A stretch of DNA of 64,000 nucleotides from Oncomelania hupensis (GCA_036898135.1 CM072519.1:70558750-70622749), one strand, 5' to 3'. Shown: positions 1 to 15,000, numbered from the stretch's first letter. Notes: generated by a model from the letters alone, not told the origin. Made by a program: numbers and translations.

Positions 1-18
1 TGGGGGACCCCGGAGGCG
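1..18 (-). CDS. WWP1-like: WWP1-like coding exon 6 (5' end only, cut by window edge)
   Basis: A TTTTTCAG acceptor at 26-19 on the minus strand is followed by 18 nt of open sequence. Joined to exon 5 it completes a Ser codon and continues PPGSP, a plausible continuation of the Pro/Ser linker. The phase fits exactly. The exon is too short to prove alone. Confidence 0.55.
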
Positions 19-3000
19 CTGAAAAATTATCTGTTCATTTATCATTACTATAAAAATGACAACCTACCAATGCAATACTGAGTTACAACAACCAAAAAGA
101 ACAAGAAAGAAGCTAATTGATTAAGACTAATACTACTGGATGCTAAAGGGTAAAGGTTAGAGGTTAGACTCTATATTAACTTATACTACAAAACATACCA
201 TACTAACATCTAAACAGCATGTATAGGTAACATCTCTAGTGCCATCTCATTGACATACAAAGACTGTTGTGTGTGAATCTTTACTACCACCAACTAAATA
301 GTGACAACTTTCTTCATTTTTGTGCCTGTAATAATTATGTTCATAAAATGTCATAGGACAAATCAGTGGAAAATAAAGCCTTGATGAACAATTATATTTC
401 TATACAAAGTAAAATGCATTGTATACATAGTAAAACATACATACATACATCGTAAAGCGGGGCAATTGTAAAGATTTACTATAATGTTTTACATCAACAC
501 AAGTCCTACAAAACTAGTACAAAATCTAGCAACTAGCAGTCAAAGGGAGGTAATAAGAACAAAACCATAAAGCCCTTCCAAGATAGGGCACAAAAAACAG
601 TTAGTTTACTTTCCAGCTTTGATTTTATCCATCACGATCGTCAACTTTCACTGTTTTATGATTATGGTAGAAAAAAAGGTTAGTCAACAACACGGCATAA
701 CAAAAAATTATAAAGTAAAACCAACAACAGAGACGACAATCCTAGGGTCACGTAGTGGCAGTCCTTTTTTTCATTCACAAAGTCTGGATCACCTCTTACA
801 ACAAATGACGATAGGCATCAGCACAATAGTTCTTTCATAGGGCATAACTGCAATACAGTAGTTCTATCATAGGTCATAACTGCCACACAGTAGTTCTATC
901 ATAGGACATAACTGCCACACAGTAGGTATATCATAGGTCATAACTGACACACAGTAGGTGTATCATAGGGCATAACTGACACACAGTAGGTCTATCATAG
1001 GTCATAATTGCCACACAGTAGGTCTATCATAGGGCATAATTGCCACACAGTAGGTCTATCATAGGGCATAACTGACACACAGTAGTTCTATCATAGGACA
1101 TAACTGCCACACAGTAGGTCTATCATAGGACATAACTGCCACACAGTAGGTCTATCATAGGTCATAACTGAAACACAGTAGGTGTATCATAGGGCATAAC
1201 TGACACACAGTAGGTCTATCATAGGGCATAATTGCCACACAGTAGGTCTATCATAGGGCATAATTGCCACACAGTAGGTCTATCATAGGGCATAACTGAC
1301 ACACAGTAGTTCTATCATAGGACATAACTGCCACACAGTAGGTCTATCATAGGGCATAACTGCCACACAGTAGGTCTATCATAGGTCATAACTGACACAC
1401 AGTAGGTCTATCATAGGTCATAACTGACACACAGTAGGTCTATCATAGGTCATTACTGCCACACAGGTCTATCATAGGGCATAACTGACACACAGTAGTT
1501 CTATCATAGGGCATTACTGCCACACAGTAGGTCTATCATAGGGTATAACTGCCACACAGTAGGTCTATCATAGGGCATAACTGCCACACAGTAGGTCTAT
1601 CATAGGGCATAACTGACACACAGTAGTTCTATCATAGGGCATAACTGACACACACTAGCCTAGAGTAGGTCTATCATAGAGAACTGACACACAGCAATCC
1701 TTCAATAGTATCCGTTAGCCACACACCACAAACATTACAAAGCAAATTGAACAATAAATACGGGAAGAAAGAACTCAACTCACAATCACAAAGCAAGCTC
1801 TCTCCATCACAACATATTCAACCTTTCATTTATTATATTTATTATACCAACTTAAAAAAAAAATTCCTTTATTGATAAATGAATAATATTTACTCTTTCA
1901 TTTTATTTATTTAATGGGACTGATTTGGTTGCTTCCTGCTGAATCATTAAAAAAAATTATTACCCTTTGAGCGAAAGAGAATGCAAGTGACAAATGGAAT
2001 CAGTACTGTGGTTAGATACAGCATCATGGTCTGTGGTACAAGTAGTTATGGAGGCAGCAACAGGAATATATTGAGTGCAAACCCACATAAGCAGGAATGA
2101 TACTACTGTATATTAAGGTAAATTTGCTGTGTGCACAATCCACCACGCACTCATCTTGGGTTACAGGAGCTAAAACAACTAACAGGGGCGAGTCGAATGT
2201 CTGCCAAACAAATGTCAAATGCTCTGGCTGAAAACATTTTTGTTCTAATTCCACTCAGCGCAGAAATAGTGTGTTGTGATTTGCTGCACATTGCTACCGG
2301 TTGTTGCTACTTAAACAGTGCCGCGTACAGGCAAACAAAACAAAGAAAAAGAAAAGCTCCCCCTGCAAGTTCCCTGTTTTAGAGTTCACTTTTGCAGCCA
2401 TGTCAAACAATTGTGAGGTCAGAATGTTATCAGCTAAAGGAATCTGTGGATCATTCTTTACTCCAGCAGACATTCCTATCCTAAAAAGGGAGTTTCAGGA
2501 ACCCACATTTTTTTCAACGGAATAGGCCACGATTTTCCGGGACTCCTCTAATATGTAAGAAAAGTACCTGGTATTTACACTATGTACATGCTAACCAGGG
2601 ACTCCTCTAATACATAAGAAAAGTACCTGGTATTTACACTACGTACATGTTAAAATGTATTGTTCTGGTACTGTTTTTTCTGAATGGACCTGTACGCGCA
2701 CTCTTCAGACCTCTGTAATCCTCTTCTTTGCAGCTCCCTCCAAAGACATCTACTGCTGTAGATTTGGCAAGGAGTACAGTTTTACACATGGTGCAAAAAC
2801 TAAAGGTTTCTCCTTTATTGCCCACCACAAGACTTGGCCCCTTTTCTGTGTGGTCTTGTTTAAACTTTGGAATCCTTCGCTTGTACTTCTACATCACTTT
2901 TGGCGGCGTTGGTTATCTGTCCCTGTCCTCTTCTTCCAAAGACATGTGCCGTTTGGTAGCCACCATCTCTGCCACTAGTAGGCCTTCTCTGGAAGTTAGG

Positions 3001-6000
3001 ACAAGCCACCATCTTTGCCACTAGTAGGCCTTCTCTGGAAGTTAGGACAAGCCACCATCTTTGCCACTAGTAGGCCTTCTCTGGAAGTTAGGACAAGCCA
3101 CCATCTTTGCCACTAGTAGGCCTTCTCTGGAAGTTAGGACAAGCCACCATCTTTGCCACTAGTAGGCCTTCTCTGGAAGTTAGGACAAGCCACCATCTTT
3201 GCCACTAGTAGGCCTTCTCTGGAAGTTAGGACAAGCCACCATCTTTGCCACTAGTAGGCCTTCTCTGGAAGTTAGGACAAGCCACCATCTTTGCCACTAG
3301 TAGGCCTTCTCTGGAAGTTAGGACAAGCCACCATCTTTGCCACTAGTAGGCCTTCTCTGGAAGTTAGGACAAGCCACCATCTTTGCCACTAGTAGGCCTT
3401 CTCTGGAAGTTAGGACAAGCCACCATCTTTGCCACTAGTAGGCCTTCTCTGGAAGTTAGGACAAGCCACTTGGCCACTAGTAGGCCTTCTCTGGAAGTTA
3501 GGACAAGCCACTTGGCCACTAGTAGGCCTTCTCTGGAAGTTAGGACAAGCCACTTGGCCACTAGTAGGCCTTCTCTGGAAGTTAGGACAAGCCACTTGGC
3601 CACTAGTAGGCCTTCTCTGGAAGTTAGGACAAGCCACTTGGCCACTAGTAGGCCTTCTCTGGAAGTTAGGACAAGCCACTTGGCCACTAGTAGGCCTTCT
3701 CTGGAAGTTAGGACAAGCCACTTGGCCACTAGTAGGCCTTCTCTGGAAGTTAGGACAAGCCACTTGGCCACTAGTAGGCCTTCTCTGGAAGTTAGGACAA
3801 GCCACTTGGCCACTAGTAGGCCTTCTCTGGAAGTTAGGACAAGCCACTTGGCCACTAGTAGGCCTTCTCTGGAAGTTAGGACAAGCCACTTGGCACATGC
3901 ACATCCATTCCCAAATGACAACGCTCATGCGCATTTACTGGGATTAATTTCCACAGAGGTAAGGAACCACTCTGCTGCAAACAGGTAGGGAAATGTAGTG
4001 ACTGACATGCAAAATCAGCCACTTTCCTGATTGTTTGGGGTGGGGGGGGGGGGGGGGGTGAGAGGGGCAAAGGCGGGAGAGGTGGGTGGGTGGGGGGAAT
4101 TTGCTGACCACAACGGGCAAGCAGAATCTGTATTTTCCGAACGTTCGATTTTATTGATTTTGTGTAACAAAATATGGCTGTACTGTAATGGTAGGCATGT
4201 CTGCCCAGCAAAATAACAGGTCAAACAAAGTGTGTGCTTTTGCCACAGGCAGTGGCCATTATTATACACAGCAAGTTCCTATACAGCTCAAACAAACAAA
4301 AGCCATCACAAAAAAAGTGGAAAATAAAATGCAACTCACAAGCAGGTTCAGTGGTGTTGCCAGCTGCTGCAATACAGGTTCAGTACAGTTTTTAATACAC
4401 AGCATAGTCATTAATATTGATTAGGGACATATCTGAGGTATTAGTTGAAGGCATGTGTGTAGCTACTATGGGCAAATAAAGGTGTGATCTATGCAAAGCC
4501 AACAACAGCAAACTGGCACTCACAGGCAGGGTCCACAAAGCTGGACACTAAGGCGTCGTTGTTGTTGGGGGTGGGAGCAACTGGCTGCGCGTTGGCGGCG
4601 CTGATCCCCAGTGAAGTGGAGGCAGGGGGAACGGGGGGAGCACTGCTACGGCTGGAGACGCTGGTGTTGGTAGCTGTGGACGAGCTGCTGGTGCTGCGAG
4701 GCATGCGGCTGCTCCTACCACCACCACCACCCCCTCCTCCACCGATTCCACTGGGTCCTGGAGCGTCAATGGAAGTGCCATTAATTACCGACGCCCTAGG
4801 GCCTGCAACAAAAATAGTACAACGATAAAAAAGGGATCACCTTCATCTGGATGTCTGAGTTCCTCAAGCCTGCGGACAACAGACAGGATGAAAATGGCAA
4901 AGAAAAAAAAAAAAGCCAAGTAATATCAGCTTTGATTATTCTATGCTGTTGACCCCTTGAGATGACATTTGACCTCCGGCTTCAAATACACTCGTTTATG
5001 ATCAAATAAACTGCAACGTTGTATTATGCAACCCCTCCCAACCCCCAACCCCCCCCCCCCCCCAAAAAAAAAAAAAACCTGTGGTCTTGGGATGACCTTG
5101 ACCTTTAGTGACCTTGACCATGGGATGACTTTGACCTTCACATGACCTGTGATGCTCATGTATGATCAAATAACCCAATGTTGTTGTGTACTATGAGTTA
5201 ATATAGTCATTTCATTGTATGGTAGTCATTTTACTGTACGATGAGAAATTTTTCATGTTTTTGTAAAGCCTAAAATGACCTTAACCTTCAAGGTCAACAT
5301 TAAAACAGAACAAAAATGAAAGATCAATCCATTATCTTTAAATACAACAAGTTTGGACTTTGTATCTCTCATAGTTTAGTGTCAAGGCCACTTCAAAGTA
5401 CCTATACAAACCAACTTTGGACAGCTCCAGTGACCTTGACTTTGGAGCAAGGTTTACCACTTTTGCAAAGTATGTGTGTCTCATCAAAATCTATCATGCA
5501 AAAAAGAATACTGTGACCTAGACCTTGAAATGAAATCATTAATTCACTGATCATTTTCGAAGTCTCACAAGTATACACCATTTGACCAAGTTTGCAACTC
5601 TATTTAAAACTCCCATCTCTCACAGATTTGCCAAAATAGGGATTTTTTTTTGGCTTATTTTTTGTTTGGGGTGAAAACAGTACTGAGGGTTGACACATTT
5701 CCGTTCATAGCAATATGAGTCCAAAATAGGCGGAAAGCGTGTCAATCCCAAGTCCTAGAGAATGAGGACAGTAATGGAGTAAGGGTGTCACTCTACAGGC
5801 TATTAACACAATGGGTTAGTTGTGCTGATATAAAAATATAACACTACTTAGGAATAGGATAGTACAAACTGTATGGAGGCACCCAACTAAATGTTCTTCT
5901 GTTGCTGCCACAGCTTACCTTACACCAGCTTACCTTACACCATGCTACACTGTATGGAGACACCCAACTAAATGTCCTTCTGTTGCTGCCACAGCTTACC

Positions 6001-9000
6001 TTACACCAGCTTACCTTACACCATGCTACACTGTATGGAGACACCCAACTAAATGTCCTTCTGTTGCTGCCACAGCTTACCTTACACCATGCTACACTGT
6101 ATGGAGACACCCAACTAAATGTCCTTTTTTTTTTTTTACCTTACACCATGCTACACTGTATGGAGACACCCAACTAAATGTTCTTCTATTGCTGCCACAG
6201 CTTACCTTACACCAGCTTACCTTACACCATGCTACACTGTATGGAGACACCCAACTAAATGTCCTTCTGTTGCTGCCACAGCTTACCTTACACCATGCTA
6301 CACTGTATGGAGGCACCCAACTAGATGTCCTTCTGTTGCTGCCACAGCTTACACCATGCTACACTGAGATGCACTTTGATGTCAAGTGGTTCTTGTATTT
6401 AGAAATTTATTTCTGCCACCTCCGGGTCTTGCACGAGATCATGGTCACTTCCGATATCTGCTCCTGGAAGAGTTCTTGTCCTGCCAATGCTGACGCTTGA
6501 TCTGAAATGTTTCTTTACTATGATGTAATCAATCTGGCATCATCCTCATTACGCTGGCCCAAGATAAGTGTGATCTCCAACATCACGCTCCCCTACGGCA
6601 ACAAGGCTATGGGATAACCTTTACCTTAGCACACTTATCACCTCTGTCACGGTAGCCAACGGAAGGCGAGGTCCTTGGTGGCCCGGGCAACGACCGATCC
6701 TGTATGGAGTGAGTGGTTCTTTTTATCATACAGTGTGTCTTGGACAAGAAAGACCTGGCGGGACCCAATCCTCTCTAGGCTGTTGGTCACAGCCGAAATC
6801 CACAAGTACAGGGTGGCTCACTTTGGCCCCGAGTACGTGGTCTTTGAACCTGTAGTAACGTGAGGTTCTTCCACCCTGACCATGACTTCTGTGTAGAAGA
6901 CTTTCGTCCAGTGATGCCATGCTGACATCACCCCTGTTAGTCGCCTCTTACGACACGCTGGGAAATGTTGAGTCTATATTATTCAGTGCCAGTACCCACA
7001 AGACACCTGATTGTATCATTCTAGAATGTTCTGCATTTTCCTAGTCCGTTGATAAACTATAAAGTAGTGCGCTGTCTGCCTTTCAGAGGGGTGTTTTTAG
7101 AAAGGGACTTGGTATGCAGTTGTTGATGCTGTTTGCTGAATAAGTTGGAAAACCTCAAAAAGATGACTCCTGCCTGTTGGAGTTAACGGGTTGCGTGGAT
7201 AACAAATGTGAGTTACACAAGATTCAATCCTCGGGGCTAATCTCCACCTACCTCATGTAACATAAGATTCAATCATCAGGGCTAATCTCCACCTACCTCA
7301 TGTAAGACAAGATTCAATCATCAGGGATAATCTCCACCTACTTCATGTAACACAAGATTCAATCATCAGGGATAATCTCCACCTACCTCATGTAACACAA
7401 GATTCAATCATCGGGGCTAATCTCCACCTACCTCATGTAACACAAGATTCAATCATCAGAGCTAATCTCCACCTACCTCATGTAACAAAAGATTCAATCA
7501 TCAGAGCTAATCTCCACCTACCTCATGTAACAAAAGATTCAATCATCAGGGCTAATCTCCACCTACCTCATGTAACACAAGATTCAATCATCGGCTCTAA
7601 TCTCCACCTACATCATGTAACACAAGATTCAATCATCAGGGCTAATCTACATCTACCTCATGTAACACACACCTTGGTGCAAAACAATTCTACACCCTTG
7701 GACTCCAATCAAATCTTTACTGGTAGGAATACTTTGTGATGGAGGGTGTGTGTGCGTTTGTAAAAGCCCCAAGCAATTTTCCTTTAACATCTTTGAATAT
7801 CAATACCCCATGCTTATTAGAAATGTGCGACCCTGAGAAATAACTGTATAAGCAGACGGAGATGAGGTATGATTGTATAAGTAAATGGAGATGAAGTATG
7901 ACTGCATAAGCAGATGGAGATGAGGTACGACTGTATAAGTAGATGGAGATGAGGTATGACTGTATAAGTAGATGGAGATGAGGTATGACTGTATAAGCAG
8001 ATGGAGATGAGTTATGACTGTATAAGCAGATGGAGATGAGGTATGACTGTATAAGTAGATGGAGATGAGGTATGACTGTATAAGCAGATTGAGATGAGTT
8101 ATGACTGTATAAGTAGATGGAGATGAGGTATGACTGTATAAGCAGATGGAGATGAGGTATGACTGTATAAGCAGATGGAGATGAGGTATGACTGTATAAG
8201 TAGATGGAGATGAGGTATGACTGTATAAGCAGATGGAGATGAGGTATGACTGTATAAGCAGATGGAGATGAGGTAACACTGTATAAGCAGATGGAGATGA
8301 GGTAACACTGTATAAGCAGATGGAGATGAGGTATTGCTGCATAAGCAGAGATGAGGTATGACTGTATAAGCAGAGATGAGGTATGGCTGCATAAGCAGAG
8401 ATGAGGTATGACTGTATAAGCAGAGATGAGGTATGGCTGCATAAGCAGAGATGAGATATGACTGCATAGGCAGATGGAAATGAGGTATGACTGCATAAGC
8501 AGACAGATGAGGTATGACTGCATAAGCAGACAGATGAGGTATGACTGCATAAGCAGACAGATGAGGTATGACTGCATAAGCAGACAGAGATGATGTATGA
8601 TTGCATAAGCAGATGGAGATGAGGTATGACTGCATAAGCAGACAGAGATGAGGTATGATTGCATAAGCAGACAGAGATGATGTATGATTGCATAAGCAGA
8701 TGGAGATGATGTATGACTGCATAAGCAGACAGAGATGAGGTATGATTGCATAAGCAGACAGAGATGATGTATGACTGCATAAGCAGATGGAGATGAGGTA
8801 TGACTGCATAAGCAGACAGAGATGAGGTATGATTGCATAAGCAGACAGAGATGAGGTATGATTGCATAAGCAGACAGAGATGATGTATGATTGCATAAGC
8901 AGACAGAGATGAGGTATGACTGCATAAGCAGACAGAGATGAGGTATGACTGCATAAGCAGACAGAGATGAGGTATGACTGCATAAGCAGACAGAGATGAG

Positions 9001-12000
9001 GTATGATTGCATAAGCAGACAGAGATGATGTATGATTGCATAAGCAGATGGAGATGATGTATGACTGCATAAGCAGACAGAGATGAGGTATGATTGCATA
9101 AGAAGACAGATGAGGTATGATTGCATAAGCAGACAGAGATGATGTATGATTGCATAAGCAGACAGAGATGATGTATGACTGCATAAGCAGATGGAGATGA
9201 GGTATGACTGCATAAGGAGACAGAGATGATGTATGATTGCATAAGCAGACAGAGATGATGTATGATTGCATAAGCAGACAGATGAGGTATGATTGCATAA
9301 GCAGACATAGATGATGTATGATTGCATAAGCAGACAGATGAGGTATGATTGCATAAGCAGACAGAGATGATGTATGATTGCATAAGCAGAGATGATGTAT
9401 GACTGCATAAGCAGACAGAGATGATGTATGATTGCATAAGCAGAGATGATGTATGATTGCATAAGCAGACAGAGATGATGTATGATTGCATAAGCAGAGA
9501 TGAGGTATGACTGCATAAGCAGACACAGATGATGTATGATTGCATAAGCAGACAGAGATGATGTATGACTGCATAAGCAGATGGAGATGAGGTATGATTG
9601 CATAAGCAGACAGAGATGATGTATGATTGCATAAGCAGACAGAGATGATGTATGACTGCATAAGCAGACAGAGATGATGTATGACTGCATAAGCAGACAG
9701 AGATGATGTATGACTGCATAAGCAGACAGAGATGATGTATGACTGCATAAGCAGATGGAGATGAGGTATGATTGCATAAGCAGACAGAGATGATGTATGA
9801 TTGCATAAGCAGACAGAGATGATGTATGACTGCATAAGCAGACAGAGATGATGTATGATTGCATAAGCAGACAGAGATGATGTATGATTGCATAAGCAGA
9901 CAGATGAGGTATGATTGCATAAGCAGACAGAGATGATGTATGATTGCATAAGCAGATGGAGATGATGTATGATTGCATAAGCAGATGGAGATGAGGTATG
10001 ACTGCATAAGCAGACATAGATGATGTATGATTGCATAAGCAGACAGATGAGGTATGATTGCATAAGCAGACATAGATGAGGTATGACTGCATAAGCAGAC
10101 AGAGATGATGTATGATTGCATAAGCAGAGATGATGTATGATTGCATAAGAAGACAGAGATGATGTATGATTGCATAAGCAGATGGAGATGAGGTATGATT
10201 GCATAAGCAGACAGAGATGATGTATGACTGCATAAGCAGATGGAGATGAGGTATGATTGCATAAGCAGACAGAGATGAGGTATGACTGCATAAGCAGACA
10301 GAGATGAGGTATGACTGCATAAGCAGACAGAGATGAGGTATGACTGCATAAGCAGACAGAGATGAGGTATGATTGCATAAGCAGACAGAGATGAGGTATG
10401 ATTGCATAAGCAGACAGAGATGAGGTATGATTGCATAAGCAGATGGAGATGAGGTATGATTGCATAAGCAGATGGAGATGAGGTAAGATTGCATAAGCAG
10501 ATGGAGATGAGGTATGATTGCATAAGCAGACAGAGATGAGGTATGATTGCATAAGCAGACAGAGATGAGGTATGATTGCATAAGCAGACAGAGATGAGGT
10601 ATGACTGCATAAGCAGAGATGAGGTATGACTGCATAAGCAGACAGAGATGAGGTATGATTGCATAAGCAGACATAGATGATGTATGACTGCATAAGCAGA
10701 CAGAGATGATGTATGACTGCATAAGCAGACAGAGATGAGGAAAAAGAAGACCTACCATTTGTGGTTGTTTTCTTGGGATAGTTCCTGAGGTTGACCTCCA
10801 GCCCATGTAAGACCACCGAGACCTCTCCGCATTTTCCTTTCTCTGATTTGAGCTCAAAAGTCTTCTTCACATTGTTTACTGTAACATAAGAGTCCAAGAC
10901 CAAAACAACAGTAAACCAAAACTAGTTGTCTATATTACTTTTTAATTTAATTTTTTTAATAAAGGAAAACTGAAGACCTGCAAATTATGTAACAGTAACC
11001 TGTAACAGTTTGTATCACTCCACTTTTCCTACCCCGTTCAAACACATTCACATTTTGTGCCATGATGTCTACTTATCACAACTAAAAGGGCAAAGCCCGT
11101 ATGATTAACATGCTCTTTATAGAATAAGCGCCCGGGAAAAAAACAAAAAAAAAAACACCAAAAAAACGGTGGCAATAAAACGCAAAAAACGACTGAGCTT
11201 TTAATGCTCTGACCTTGAAACAGAGGTGCCTACCCCCAGTCTGACCATTTGTGTACTGGCTGCATGAAAAATGTGTATTTTGTCAGTGATGGAGATCACG
11301 TACAATCGTACATGTTTCACGTACTGAGTTGGGAAATCACGTAACGAAAATGTAATGAAAGGGTATAAACACGCACAAAGTCAGTGCCAAAGGGGTATGA
11401 AAACGTAAAGCTAAGTTGCTGGGAGGTATCATCAGGTACAACTATTTCGGTCGTGTGTACAGCTTTTGCTCGATTTGCAGTGATGCACAAGTTGCCCGGA
11501 CACCGGACATTGACCGCTTGTTTTTTTAAATGTCCGATTGTCAAACCTCAAGGCGGACACCTTGTCCGATTAAAACGATGACGAGTCGGACACGTGTCCA
11601 ATAGTTTTCGCGTATTTTGCGGACGGGGCGAAACGTTTATGCAGCGCTAGACGGAATAACCAAACAACAAGCCCCCGGGACCGTCGTCTACATGCTGAAA
11701 CGTATATTATATGCCTTATCTCCCTTGTCATCGCCTGCATGGGATTGCTATTTTTATCCCGAGTCACAAAGCAACACAGCCAACCAGCGCCCTTGAAACA
11801 TATACAGCTTTGTTTTAGTCAATCGGTGCTCGCGACTTGAGTTTACGTTGGATCTGTGTTGGCGTTGTACTTGTACTTTTGGTAAGCCAAACATTCGATC
11901 GAAATTATCGAAAATGTCTGCGAAAAAAAGACTGAAGGCGGATACAAACCCAATCTCAATAATCGTCTTATTTGCGGGTAATTCAGTTCCCAGCACATTA

Positions 12001-15000
12001 AAAGAAGCAGAGCCTACACGATCTGTGGAGGATTCTTCCGATGCCGATGGTCGCGAAGCCGAGAAACCGTCAACTTCGAGTCAGCCTACTAGTACTCGTG
12101 TTGATCGCGTTTTTCAGAAGGCGTGGGTAACATTTGACGATTAAAAAAAGGCCATGTTCTGTACGGTATTTAAAAGTTCTGGTGTGGCCAAAAAATCGTA
12201 TACTCGCGGCTGCGTTAACTTTTTTAAAAAAAAGTGCATTGAAGATCATTTGACTACAGCTAGTCACAAACTAGCAATCCAAGTGCCCCAAGAGCAACAC
12301 AATGAAGAGGTTTGTGAGGATCTATTGTTGACAAATCAGGAGGAGGCAACGATCACCACAGCGAGAGCTGTAAACTGGCTAATAAAAGAAAATCTGCCTC
12401 TCGCGAAATTTGGCTCTGTTATGCAGCTTTTGAAAGACAGTAACGCAGAAAACATTCAGTCTCTTGATGTCTCAGAGGGGGTACACTGAAAACGCTTCAA
12501 AAGAGTATCTTCACCGGATTGTAAAGAAGTGGGTAAGCAAGAGAAAACGCTACATTTTCAAGAATTGAACTTTCACTGTTTCGAAGTGCCTCTTTACTGT
12601 TCAGTATTACCAAGTAAACAACAAGACTTTTTGGCAACAATGCCAGTGTCCTATTACTTTTTTGTATTCAGGACATCATGTCCTATTGGTTTTTTGTGTT
12701 CAGGACATAATGTCCTATTAGGGTCCCAAAACATGTGCATCACTGGATTTGGATCGTGTGCCTGTGCATCCTGCGCGACTGCCTACCACCCTCTCTCCCC
12801 CTCCTATTCATTCTGTCGCTTCCGAGAAACAGCCAATCATATGCACGATAATATTCACTATTTTTTCTCGACGCTTTTGATTGGCTATATAAGACTGACA
12901 ACAACCCAACATTAAACATGGCCGACAAGCAGCGATCTGAGGGGAAGCCGAAGAAAAGGAAAAATAAAGCAGACAAAACTAATTATTTATTACGTATGTT
13001 GGTGTACCCCCTAAAAAACTGAAAGGGGGTATAAAAACCCCTTTATGTTTGCAATGAGGGTATGAAAACCCCCAAATGTGTTGGTTGAGGGTATAAATAC
13101 CCCTAGCTTAAAAACTTTCTCCATCACTGTTTGTGTAATGTCAGATTTCGCGCAATTCGCAACATTTGATGAAATAATTATTGTCATGAAAACTGCCACA
13201 TTCACAAAACATCAATTCATACTAATTCCAGCTCACCATTTTAACTCTTTCCCTGCCAGGCATGTTTCCACGTTTGTGCCAGACATTTCTCTGGCACCGG
13301 AAAGAAAGTTCAGTACCTTAGGCATTTAAGCTACTGTTCTTTCAATAATAGTTGTTAAATAGACATATTTCATATCAAATTAAAGGTAAAAGAGTGAAGA
13401 ATAAGAAAAAAAAACCACACAAATGTTAATTTGATTATGTTATTGAAATATGTGTTTTGAAAGCATGTTGATCTTTTTGAAATTATAAAATAAAATAAAA
13501 ATATTTCTACATACCACAGTGATAAAAAAAATCTGGAGGAATAATTCCAATCACTGAATCAGCTTCACACACCAGAAAGAACATTTATTTAGGATCAAAA
13601 TACACTTTACAGTTTGAAATTATATTGATTATTAACAGAGTTTGACACACTGTCGATTGTGCCCATCACATATGCTTAGTAAAATGCACAAAAAACACTC
13701 TAAAAACGAATCAATTTGAAGAAACCACGCGCGTGTCGATCGGGAACGAAAGTAGGAAGAGTTATCTCTCTTTGGTTAAAATAAAACTTGGATTGGACTG
13801 CGCAAAAAACCGGAACGAAACGGAATACTGAAATCGACGATATATCGTCGATTGGCACAAACATGGCGGCTCAGATCGACGATATATCGTCGATTGGCAG
13901 GGAAAGAGTTAATCCTCATGAAACAAAATAATATAGAACTCAACAAGTTATGGTCACAAATGCACACTAATATATTATTCTTTGTGTTGTATTTTACGCC
14001 ATACCCCTCCCCACCCCCAAAGATCTTCATATTGTCCAACAATTAATTAATATGAATTATGAATATATATAAATTTGCGTCATTATTTTTGTATATTCTG
14101 CTCAAACTAACAACACTTTTTGTTTTCTGAGCATACTAGAGTGTTCTGCATTTTGTTGTGTAAATACAGTGCCATTTTATGCACTTTGTATTAATTTTAG
14201 ACACCTCAGCCACTTTTGTGAAAAACACGTTTTATTTTTATGTTGATTGATTGATTGTTGCTTTAGGTCCAGCGGACTCCTCCGAGCCAAATCAGGACCG
14301 GACAACCTTTGATCCGCATAAAAGATCTGCTGAAACAACCCTAGTGGGAAAATTGAATGCCCTCCACCGGCCAGTCACTTTACAATAAAGACATCCCACG
14401 CGGGGGACGGCTGAGGGTTTACCTCAACTACGCGAACCCCCGGTTACAAAAACAAAATAGAATACAACCATCATTATAAATTATCAACAAAACACATACA
14501 TATAAAATGCCTATAGTGCTAAATACTAACATCATAGGAAGCCCTAGTGACCACCCAGCAGAAAGCGTCCAACACTCCCAAGCTGATCCAACAGACCTCA
14601 TACACAAACAAGGAGTCTTGTCCAGGAAGAGTTTTCAAGAAAAAAGGTAGGTCATTGATCTAGCGAAGAAGAAGATAGTATAGCAGAGTGATAGGACAGA
14701 GCAGAAATGGGAAAGAGTAAATGAGGAAGATAGCGACAGTGGGAATTTAAAGCACTAAATTTCCATAAAGTGGGGATACTATTTATACTGAAACCCCCGG
14801 CACTCCAACGGAGGTACTGTTGCCGCAGTGAATCTGTCATGCCTACAAAGGCAAGACAGGTTTTCAACTGGGGCTTTCACTTTTCCCTTTATAGGTTAGA
14901 ACAATCTACAGTGACAAGATTGCTCATGACCCCAAGGGGTTTTATTTTTATGTGAGGGTTACCCACTTTAAACAGTTAAATTAGTGCCTTAATATTGACC

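Noticed and set aside
828..1690. CRISPR-like array
   Set aside because: Units are contiguous with no unique spacers, and the DNA is eukaryotic.
3364..3988. Repeat proteins of 14-residue units on both strands
   Set aside because: The 42-bp unit is a multiple of three, so frames stay open; it lies in an intron and inside a mobile element.
7717..10903. Three overlapping minus-strand frames of about 930-1050 residues rich in SAYAVIPHLCLLMQS-like repeats
   Set aside because: They are three phases of one minisatellite without stops; only 10756-10878 is coding, as ligase exon 4.
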